DNA of 64,000 nucleotides, taken from Salinispora oceanensis (lineage in GTDB: Bacteria > Actinomycetota > Actinomycetes > Mycobacteriales > Micromonosporaceae). This document shows, piece after piece, positions 56,210 to 64,000 of this stretch. The translations under genes and the position numbers were made by a program. The notes under the pieces are model-generated. The model saw nothing but the letters and a program-made list of their open reading frames with translations. It was not told where the DNA came from and searched no databases. The first letter of the stretch is position 1, and each line of letters starts with the position of its first letter. The stretch is from assembly GCF_000383575.1 (NCBI RefSeq), contig NZ_KB911579.1, positions 313,707 through 377,706 on the forward strand. The letters run 5' to 3'.

Positions 56210-57307
56210 TCAGCTGTCGCGTTGGTCGGCGGAGGGGGCGGCATCCGCCGACCGGTCAGTGGGCGGGTCGTCACCCGAGCCCCCGCTCTCCGGCCGCGAC
56301 GCTGTCTCGCCCGTCTCCTGCCAGTGCCGGAACTGCTCCTCGTTGACCACCTGGTAGCCCTCCGGCGCCGCCGACCGGGCACTCGCCTCGCGAGCGGAGA
56401 GGTCGACCTGCGACACGTCGGACTCGGGGGCGGACGCCGGCACCTCGCGGATCGGGATCAGGTACTCGCGCGGTCCACGCACCCGCAGGAAGTAGATCAA
56501 CGCAGCGAGGAAGACCACCGCCGCGGTCCAGACGTTCAGCCGTACGCCGAGGATCGTGTTCGCCTCGTCGGTGCGGATCATCTCGATCCAGAACCGGCCG
56601 GCCGTGTAGCCCAGCACGTAGAGCGCGAAGGCCCGGCCGCGGCCCAGCTTCAGCCGCCGGTCGAGGAGGAAGACGAGGGCGGCCACACCCAGGTTCCACA
56701 ACGCCTCATAGGCGAACGTCGGATGGTAGAGACCCGCCTCGAGGATCGGTGTCCCGGCGTCGTCGCGCAGGGCCTGGCCCGCCTCCGGGTCCATCCGGTG
56801 GATCTCCAGGCCCCAGGGCAGGGTGGTGCGCCCGCCGTAGAGCTCGTTGTTGAACCAGTTGCCGAGCCGCCCGATCGCCTGGGCCAGCGGCAGTCCCGGG
56901 GCGAGGGCGTCCGCCACCACCACGAGCGGAATACCGAGCTGACGAGCGGCATACCACGCACCAAGCGCGCCACCGGCCACGGCACCCCAGATACCGAGAC
57001 CTCCCTCCCAGATGGCGAAGGCCTTGAGCGGATCGCCACCGGTGCCGAAGTACTTCTCCGGTGAGGAGATCACGTGGTAGATCCGGGCGCCGATGATGCC
57101 GGCCGGCACCGCCCACACGGCGATGTCGAGCACCGCCCCCGGCGCCACCCCGCGCTGGCGCAGCCGTCGCTCGGTGACCCAGCAGGCCACCACGATGCCG
57201 AGGAGAATGCAAAGCGCGTACGCACGGATCGGCACCGGGCCCAGCTGCCACACCGCGGTGGTCGGACTGGGCAGGGCCGCCAAAGGGGTCTGCGAGGCGA
57301 GGGTCAC
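56210..57307 (-). CDS. lgt: Phosphatidylglycerol-prolipoprotein diacylglyceryl transferase
   Basis: A 365-residue membrane enzyme with seven predicted helices. Lgt signatures are ARIYHVISSP, GLGIWGAVAGG and AIGRLGNWFNNELYGGRTTLPWG. It transfers a diacylglyceryl group to the lipobox cysteine of lipoprotein precursors; several such substrates are encoded in this window (LivK, the SLT lipoprotein, the 2747 lipoprotein). The C-terminal 80 residues form a polar tail, common in actinobacterial Lgt. It is close to trpA, 103 bases from its stop. Confidence 0.96.
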   Translation of the reverse strand: MTLASQTPLAALPSPTTAVWQLGPVPIRAYALCILLGIVVACWVTERRLRQRGVAPGAVLDIAVWAVPAGIIGARIYHVISSPEKYFGTGGDPLKAFAIWEGGLGIWGAVAGGALGAWYAARQLGIPLVVVADALAPGLPLAQAIGRLGNWFNNELYGGRTTLPWGLEIHRMDPEAGQALRDDAGTPILEAGLYHPTFAYEALWNLGVAALVFLLDRRLKLGRGRAFALYVLGYTAGRFWIEMIRTDEANTILGVRLNVWTAAVVFLAALIYFLRVRGPREYLIPIREVPASAPESDVSQVDLSAREASARSAAPEGYQVVNEEQFRHWQETGETASRPESGGSGDDPPTDRSADAAPSADQRDS

Positions 57308-57410
57308 GAGTGCACAGGCTACCGCCGTTCGGCCCTACCGTGGCACCCCGGCCCGCGGGGCCGGTGGCGCTCATCTCCGGAGTGCCGGGCCGGTGACCGC
57401 GGGGCGGGCG

Positions 57411-58214
57411 TCAGGAGGCCGGCTTCCGGACGCCCGCGGCGAGTTCGGCGCTCAGCTCCCGCAGGGCGGTCAGACCCGCCGGCAGACTCGCGGCATCGAG
57501 CAGGCAGCGAATCAGGGCACTGCCGACGATAACCCCGTCGGCGAATCCGGCCGCCGTACTGGCCTGCTCCCCGGTGCCGATCCCGAGGCCAACGCCGACC
57601 GGCAGATCGGTGACCGCCCGGACCCGGGACACCAGCACCGGAGCGGCCGCCGAAGCCTGCTCACGGGCCCCGGTGACCCCCATGATCGCGGTCGCGTACA
57701 CGAATCCCCGGCAGTGCTCGACGGTCATCCGCAGCCGAGCGTCAGTGGAGGAGGGCGAGACGAGGAAGGTCCGGTCCAGCCCGTACGCGTCGGAGGCGGC
57801 CAGCCACTCCTGCGCCTCGTCGGGAATCAGGTCGGGCGTGATCAGCCCGGTGCCGCCCGCTGCGGCGAGGTCCCGGGCGAAGGCGTCAACGCCGTACTGC
57901 TCGACCGGGTTCCAGTAGGTCATCGTCACCACGGGCGCACCGGTGGCGGCGACCGCGTCAACAATGCGCAGCGTGTCGGCGACCCGGACCCCACCGGCCA
58001 GGGCGATGTCACTGGCCCGTTGGATCACCGGACCGTCCATCACCGGGTCGGAGTATGGAATCTCCACCTCGATGACGTCCACGCCCGCTTCGACCATGGC
58101 GGTCATCGCGGCGATGCTGCCCTCAACGGTCGGGAAACCGGCGGGCATACAGCCGACCAGGACGGCCCGGCCCTCGGCCCGGGCCCGGTCGAACGCAACC
58201 CCGATGCGACTCAC
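57411..58214 (-). CDS. trpA: Tryptophan synthase alpha subunit
   Basis: A 267-residue TIM-barrel protein that cleaves indole-glycerol phosphate. Catalytic residues are visible: Glu in VIEVEIPYSDPVMDGPVIQ and Asp at the start of the same motif's DP(M)xDG. GTG 58214 has AAGGAG upstream and lies four bases after the trpB stop, so the two are coupled. The length is normal. Confidence 0.97.
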   Translation of the reverse strand: MSRIGVAFDRARAEGRAVLVGCMPAGFPTVEGSIAAMTAMVEAGVDVIEVEIPYSDPVMDGPVIQRASDIALAGGVRVADTLRIVDAVAATGAPVVTMTYWNPVEQYGVDAFARDLAAAGGTGLITPDLIPDEAQEWLAASDAYGLDRTFLVSPSSTDARLRMTVEHCRGFVYATAIMGVTGAREQASAAAPVLVSRVRAVTDLPVGVGLGIGTGEQASTAAGFADGVIVGSALIRCLLDAASLPAGLTALRELSAELAAGVRKPAS

Positions 58215-58218
58215 GCTG

Positions 58219-59451
58219 TCACTCCTTGTCGAGGACGCCGAAGTACTCCCCGGCGGTGTGCACGTCCTTGTCACCACGGCCGGAGAGGTTAACCACCACG
58301 ACCGGCTCCCGGCCCAGCTCGGCGGCGAGCTCCGGGGCGATCGCGACCGTGCCGGCCAGCGCGTGGGAGCTCTCGATCGCGGGGATGATGCCCTCGGTAC
58401 GGCAGAGCAACTCGAAGGCGGCCATCGCATCGGCGTCGGTCACCGGCCGGTACGTCGCCCGGCCGGTGTCGTGCAGCCAGGCGTGCTCGGGCCCGACCCC
58501 CGGGTAGTCCAACCCGGCCGAGATCGAGTGCGACTCGATGGTCTGACCATCGGCGTCCTGAAGCACGTAGGTCCGGGTCCCGTGCAGCACACCCGAGGAA
58601 CCACCGGTGATGCTGGCCGCGTGCCGGCCGGTCGCCGGCCCGTCCCCGCCGGCTTCGAAGCCGTACAGGCGCACACTCGGGTCGTCAACGAAGGCATGGA
58701 AGACGCCGAGCGCGTTGGAGCCGCCGCCGACGCAGGCGGTGACCGCGTCGGGCAGCGCACCGACCAGGTCAAGGCACTGCTGGCGGGCCTCGTCGCCGAT
58801 GCCCCGGACGAAATCGCGGACCAGGGCGGGGAAGGGGTGTGGGCCGGCCGCCGTACCGATCAGGTAGTGGGTGTTGTCGACGTTGGCGACCCAGTCCCGC
58901 ATCGCCTCGTTCATCGCGTCCTTGAGGGTGCGGGACCCGGTGGTGACCGGCACCACGGTGGCGCCCAGCATCCGCATGCGCGCCACGTTCAGCGCCTGCC
59001 GCTGGGTGTCCACCTCACCCATGTAGACCACACACTCGAGGTCGAACAGGGCGGCAGCGGTGGCGGTGGCCACCCCGTGCTGGCCGGCCCCGGTCTCGGC
59101 GATGACGCGCCGCTTGCCCATCCGCTTCGTCAGCAGCGCCTGGCCGAGCACGTTGCGCACCTTGTGCGCCCCGGTGTGGTTGAGGTCCTCCCGCTTCAAC
59201 AGCACCTGGGCGCCGATCCTGGCGGAGAGCCGCCGGGCGGGGTAGAGCAACGAGGGGGCGCCGGCATAGTCGCGAAGCAGGGCGCCGAACTCGGTCTGGA
59301 ACGACTCGTCCCCCATCGCGGTACGCCAGGCGCCGTCGAGCTCGTCCAACGCGGCCACCAGAGCCTCGGGGACGAACCGGCCGCCGAACCGGCCAAAGTG
59401 ACCGGCAGCGTCCGGGTATCGGCCGGTCGCGGCGGGCGTGTCGACGCTCAT
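58219..59451 (-). CDS. trpB: Tryptophan synthase beta subunit
   Basis: A 410-residue PLP enzyme that joins indole and serine. The PLP lysine lies in [11 protein letters not shown], the phosphate-binding loop is [10 protein letters not shown], and the [12 protein letters not shown] stretch carries the catalytic Glu. ATG 59451 starts the canonical sequence. It stands 33 bases after trpC. Confidence 0.98.
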   Translation of the reverse strand: MSVDTPAATGRYPDAAGHFGRFGGRFVPEALVAALDELDGAWRTAMGDESFQTEFGALLRDYAGAPSLLYPARRLSARIGAQVLLKREDLNHTGAHKVRNVLGQALLTKRMGKRRVIAETGAGQHGVATATAAALFDLECVVYMGEVDTQRQALNVARMRMLGATVVPVTTGSRTLKDAMNEAMRDWVANVDNTHYLIGTAAGPHPFPALVRDFVRGIGDEARQQCLDLVGALPDAVTACVGGGSNALGVFHAFVDDPSVRLYGFEAGGDGPATGRHAASITGGSSGVLHGTRTYVLQDADGQTIESHSISAGLDYPGVGPEHAWLHDTGRATYRPVTDADAMAAFELLCRTEGIIPAIESSHALAGTVAIAPELAAELGREPVVVVNLSGRGDKDVHTAGEYFGVLDKE

Positions 59452-59484
59452 CGCGGCTCCCTTCGTTCTGTTCGCCCAGCGCGT

Positions 59485-60345
59485 TCAGCGCACCGGACGG
59501 GGTGTCGCCGGGTGGTTACCAGCGTTGACCAGCTCGGCCACCGCCTCGCGGGGGCTCTTCTGGGTAACCAGGCCCTCGCCGACCAAGACCGCGTCGGCAC
59601 CGGCCGACGCGTACCGGATGAGGTCGTGGGGCCCGCGCACTCCCGACTCAGCGATCTTGACAACGCTGCTGGGCAGGCCGGGCGCGATCCGCTCGAAGAC
59701 CGAACGATCAACCTCCAGCGTACGCAGGTCGCGCGCGTTGACGCCGATCACCTGGGCGCCGGCCTCCAACGCCCGGTCCGCCTCCTCCTCGTCGTGCACC
59801 TCGACCAAGGCGGTCATGCCCAGCGACTCGATCCGCTCCAGCAGGCCAACCAGCACCTTCTGCTCCAACGCCGCCACGATCAGCAGCACCAGATCGGCGC
59901 CGTGCGCCCGCGCCTCATGCACCTGGTAGCTGGAGACCACGAAGTCCTTCCGCAGCACCGGTACATCGACCGCAGCCCGGACGGCGGCGAGGTCATCCAG
60001 CGAACCACCGAACCAGCGCCCCTCGGTGAGCACGCTGATCGCCCGGGCCCCACCGGCGGCGTAGTCGCTGGCGAGGTCGGACGGGTCGGCGATCTCCGCC
60101 AGCCGTCCCTTGGACGGCGAGGAGCGCTTCACCTCGGCAACCACCGCCACGCCGGGCCGACGCAGGGCCGCGTACGCATCAAGCGGCGGCGGAGCGGCAG
60201 CAGCCAGCTCTCGAATGCGGTCCAGCGGGACCTGCTCCTGCCGCCGAGCCACATCCTCGCGTACTCCGGCCAGAATCTCGTCCAGCACGCTGGGCTTCGC
60301 CGAACCGGCGTCGCTTCCTTCCGCGTGCGCATGCTCCGCAGTCAC
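59485..60345 (-). CDS. trpC: Indole-3-glycerol phosphate synthase
   Basis: A 286-residue single-function TIM-barrel enzyme. Motifs [29 protein letters not shown] and VIGVNARDL are intact, with the catalytic Lys and Glu pairs. GTG 60345 follows GGGGAGC. It starts the trpCBA operon. The PRAI (trpF) domain is not fused, as in most actinobacteria. Confidence 0.97.
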   Translation of the reverse strand: MTAEHAHAEGSDAGSAKPSVLDEILAGVREDVARRQEQVPLDRIRELAAAAPPPLDAYAALRRPGVAVVAEVKRSSPSKGRLAEIADPSDLASDYAAGGARAISVLTEGRWFGGSLDDLAAVRAAVDVPVLRKDFVVSSYQVHEARAHGADLVLLIVAALEQKVLVGLLERIESLGMTALVEVHDEEEADRALEAGAQVIGVNARDLRTLEVDRSVFERIAPGLPSSVVKIAESGVRGPHDLIRYASAGADAVLVGEGLVTQKSPREAVAELVNAGNHPATPRPVR

Positions 60346-60506
60346 CAACGCTCCCCTCTCCGGGCGTCATGGGCCGATGCTAGGCGGCGTACCCGATGCA
60401 GGCCGCCGGGGGTATGGCGCTCCTCACGAATTGGCTTGCGGCATAATGCCCAACTTCCAGTGAAGGTGAGCTCACACACAGCCATCACCTCCGGGTCGCC
60501 GATCGA

Positions 60507-60524
60507 GGCCGATGATCATCGGCC
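60507..60524. promoter_or_regulatory. Perfect 18-bp palindrome upstream of trpC
   Basis: GGCCGATGATCATCGGCC is a perfect palindrome 160 bases before the trpC start and 220 before the small plus-strand gene. Such a symmetric site is a good candidate for an operator of a dimeric regulator. No trp leader peptide with tandem tryptophan codons is visible in the gap. Confidence 0.5.
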
Positions 60525-60745
60525 GCGGTCATCCTGGGTATTGATGTGATCCTATCCGGCAGGCCGGGTAACCCGGGCCGGGGCTGTGAGCAAGCTCAAG
60601 GCCAATGGACTCTTCCCAGGTCAGGGCCACGGAGGCAGAGTTGACGCGGCGGACACCCCAACGAAACGTGAGTCGACGAGCATCTCCCTCGGGCAAACTC
60701 GACTCGGCATCCGCCCGCGCCACCCAACGATCTCCGGGATTGATC

Positions 60746-60979
60746 ATGAGCACTGAGAGCATCGACCTCACCACCATCTCCCGTACGGTCGCCTCGCTCG
60801 CCGTCGGCGTGGTGCACACGCTCGAACGGGCCGTGGTCGGCGAGGCGCAGATGCGCACCGCACGAGGCAACGCGTGGGAGGCCGTCTGCGCCGACCGGGC
60901 CCGCGCCGACCAGCGGGCCGAGTTGGACCGGATCGTCGCCGAGCTCACCGCGAACCGCGACCCGCGGCCGATGGGCTGA
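60746..60979 (+). CDS. Small hypothetical protein
   Basis: A 77-residue protein with strong GC3 bias. The sequence has a helical middle (RTVASLAVGVVHTLERAVVG) and an amphipathic stretch NAWEAVCADRARADQRAELDRIVAEL. The function is not known to me. ATG 60746 is the best start, though the frame is open upstream. It lies between trpC and the TIGR02234 gene in the opposite direction, where related genomes often carry another small gene of the trp cluster. Confidence 0.65.
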   Translation: MSTESIDLTTISRTVASLAVGVVHTLERAVVGEAQMRTARGNAWEAVCADRARADQRAELDRIVAELTANRDPRPMG

Positions 60980-60993
60980 GTCGGCGGTCAGCG

Positions 60994-61610
60994 TCAGTCG
61001 TCCGTCGGATCGGCACCCCGATCCAGCGCGTCCCAGGCGTCCCTGGTGCTCCGGCCCGGCACCGGGCCGGGCACCGACCCCGCCGACCGCTCGTATCGAG
61101 CGCCCATCACCAACCACCGGTCCCCCCGGGCCGCGGTCAGCACGCCGGCGGCCGCGGCGCATCCGCCGCCGATCAGGCAGAGCAGCGGCCACTGCCGACT
61201 GACCGCGCCGTTGAGCCCCCCGAGCAGGCCATATCCGCCACCGGCCGCCACCGCCACCGCAAGCCCGGTCAGCCCGCCGCCCAGGAGCCGCCGGACCCGC
61301 CCCCGGGTGGCCAGCACCGCACCCCATCCGGCGAGGGTGACCAGGGCCAGTGCGGGCAGCCAGGGAAGTAGCTGCGCACCGGTGCGGGCAACGCGGACCG
61401 GCGGCAACGGGGCGGGGCGGGGCGCCAGCTCGACCACCCAGGGTCGGGTCACCGCCCACATCGAAAGGCCCGCTCCGGCTACCCCGAGGAGCACGGCGTA
61501 GACCAGTTCCCGGCGGCCCGCCTGGGGCCGCCCCGGACCGGCCTCGCCCCGGGCAGTCACCGGGCCGGCCTCGTCCCGGGCACTCACCGGGCCGGCCTCG
61601 TCCCGGGCAC

Positions 61611-61614
<4 letters not shown>
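60994..61614 (-). CDS. Trp-operon-associated membrane protein (TIGR02234)
   Basis: A 206-residue protein with four predicted membrane helices (starting near ELVYAVLLGVAGAGLSMWAV), as in the TIGR02234/Trp_oprn_chp family that sits after trpE in actinobacteria. The function is unknown. The N-terminus consists of repeats (SARDEAGPV twice, TARGEAGPG once) caused by a 27-bp tandem repeat. Three in-frame GTG codons, at 61614, 61587 and 61560, are possible starts. GTG 61614 overlaps the trpE stop as GTGA. Confidence 0.88.
61534..61614. repeat. Three 27-bp tandem repeats at the trpE/TIGR02234 junction
   Basis: Copies at 61534-61560, 61561-61587 and 61588-61614 with the consensus CGGGCCGGCCTCGTCCCGGG plus CACTCAC. 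The last two are identical and the first differs in four positions. Each carries a GTG in frame with the membrane protein, and the outermost includes the trpE stop. Confidence 0.9.
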
Positions 61615-63160
<1,546 letters not shown>

Positions 63161-63164
<4 letters not shown>

Positions 63165-63601
63165 GACTGGGCCTGCCGTTCGCCGGACCCGCCGGTGACC
63201 GGCAGGTCGTTGTGGAAGCAGCTTCGCCGGCCGGTGTGACACGCCGGGCCGACCTGGTCGACATCGACCAGCAGGGCGTCTCCGTCACAGTCGAGGGCGA
63301 CGGCGCGGACGTACTGGTGATGGCCGGAGGTCGCGCCCTTGACCCAGTACTCACCGCGGCTGCGGGACCAGTAGGTGGCCCGGCCGGTGGTCAGCGTCCG
63401 ATGTAGCGCCTCGTCATCCATCCAGGCGAGCATCAGCACCTCGGCGGAGCCGTGCTGGCGGACCACCGCGGCGAGGAGCCCGTCCGACGTCCGGCGCAGT
63501 CGCGCGGCGATGGTCGGGTCCAGGTGGGACGGCCGGGCCGGACCGCCGCTCGGGTCCGAGCCGGGCAGGGCGCCGGGCGACGGCGCGTCAGGTACGGGCA
63601 T
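63161..63601 (-). CDS. hisI: Phosphoribosyl-AMP cyclohydrolase
   Basis: A 146-residue enzyme of histidine synthesis. The core has [29 protein letters not shown] and [26 protein letters not shown], with the Cys and Asp residues that bind Zn and Mg. The PRA-PH (HisE) domain is not fused. ATG 63601 is used; the next possible start is GTG six bases upstream. The first 30 residues are Pro/Gly/Ser-rich and probably disordered. Confidence 0.95.
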
Positions 63602-63670
63602 AGTCACCCATTCTCCGATACCCGACGGGCGGCGGGTAGGGGACCCATATGCCTTGCTCACCCAACAGAA

Positions 63671-63686
63671 TTCAACTACTGTTGAG
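63671..63686. promoter_or_regulatory. Candidate operator of the ABC ATPase gene
   Basis: An imperfect palindrome TTCAAC-TACT-GTTGAG lies in an AT-rich patch 33 bases before the ABC ATPase gene. The site overlaps the probable promoter (TAATAATT nearby). Such sites are often bound by TetR proteins that control ABC exporters; the regulator is outside the window. Confidence 0.5.
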
Positions 63687-63718
63687 TTTAATAATTGATC
63701 TTTACCCGGAGGTGCGCA

Positions 63719-64000
63719 ATGCAGGACGCCATCGCCCTTCGTGACCTGGTTGTCGACCGGGGCGGGCGACGGGTGCTAACCGGCATCAACGCCACCGTGC
63801 CGTGCGGGACGGTGACGGGCCTGCTCGGGCCGAGCGGCAGCGGAAAGACCACGCTCCTACGGGCACTGGTCGGGGTGCAGGTCGTCACCGCTGGCACGGT
63901 CACCGTCCTGGGCTACCCGGCCGGCGCCCCACAGCTACGCCGCCGGATCGGCTACCTGACCCAGGCGCCGAGCGTCTACGCGGACCTGACCGTCCGGGAG
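63719..64000 (+). CDS. ABC transporter ATP-binding protein, N-terminal part
   Basis: The first 94 residues of an ATPase are visible. ATG 63719 has GGAGG six bases upstream. Walker A is [11 protein letters not shown], and a Q-loop [14 protein letters not shown] is reached at the window end. The signature motif and Walker B are outside. The type is probably an exporter of the ABC-2 class, given the operator-like site and the [10 protein letters not shown]-loop. Confidence 0.88.
   Translation, partial: MQDAIALRDLVVDRGGRRVLTGINATVPCGTVTGLLGPSGSGKTTLLRALVGVQVVTAGTVTVLGYPAGAPQLRRRIGYLTQAPSVYADLTVRE

Noticed and set aside
60349..60745. Trp attenuator with leader peptide before trpC
   Set aside because: The only short frame with an upstream GGAGG has a single Trp codon and no alternative hairpins; support is too weak.

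Overview
The window is a high-GC actinobacterial chromosome segment, most likely from the Micromonosporaceae (Salinispora/Micromonospora type). The evidence is strong G/C bias at third codon positions, frequent GTG and TTG starts, GGAGG-type ribosome binding sites, and a housekeeping gene order (typA, terC, uvrB, coaE, rpsA, polA, liv operon, ANTAR regulator, pyk, gltBD, lgt, trp genes, hisI) like that of other filamentous actinomycetes. I cannot fix genus or species from sequence alone. No insertion sequence, integrase, CRISPR array or biosynthetic cluster is visible.

Layout. (a) 1-14 kb is accessory in character. It has the tail of a metallo-beta-lactamase-fold hydrolase, an orphan gene of lower GC, a decayed livK fragment, an MFS exporter, a small lipoprotein, an FAD oxidase of the alkyl-DHAP-synthase type, a DedA protein, a methyltransferase, a cold-shock gene, a CocE-like hydrolase with a MarR repressor divergent from an MMPL exporter, a lytic-transglycosylase lipoprotein and a DedA-PAP2 fusion. 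(b) 14-31 kb is the core: typA, a beta-lactamase-like protein, a tyrosine phosphatase, terC behind a clear yybP-ykoY (manganese) riboswitch, uvrB, a repeated-domain membrane protein, coaE, rpsA, a methyltransferase, a DUF3140-type protein and polA. (c) 31-38 kb holds a complete branched-chain amino-acid ABC transporter operon (livKHMGF), an ANTAR response regulator (pdtaR type), an unusual leucine-type tRNA and an Lrp/AsnC regulator. (d) 38-48 kb holds a TauE sulfite exporter with an Rrf2 regulator, a secreted lysozyme-like protein, tesB, pyk, secreted lipases and an ABC exporter with an XRE regulator. (e) 48-64 kb is nitrogen and aromatic amino-acid metabolism: gltBD, an FAD monooxygenase, lgt, trpABC, a TIGR02234 membrane protein, trpE, hisI and the start of an ABC ATPase gene.

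How the parts fit. LivKHMGF imports branched-chain amino acids. GltBD with glutamine makes glutamate, which supplies amino groups. HisI, TrpE, TrpC, TrpB and TrpA cover one histidine step and most of tryptophan synthesis; TrpG and TrpD are not in the window. Pyk feeds central carbon flow. PolA and UvrB handle repair, RpsA and TypA translation. TerC under the riboswitch is very probably a manganese efflux system.

The items most worth a second look are: a duplicated, decayed copy of the livK 3' end that includes the livK-livH intergenic hairpin, 34 kb away from the intact copy; a tRNA with a leucine-type D-arm and CAA anticodon but a short variable loop; a DedA-PAP2 fusion whose PAP2 domain has lost its catalytic residues; a CoaE whose C-terminal GrpB-like domain is cut short; and a 27-bp repeat expansion at the trpE/TIGR02234 junction that multiplies in-frame GTG starts. 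I did not find convincing evidence for a wholly new multi-gene system.
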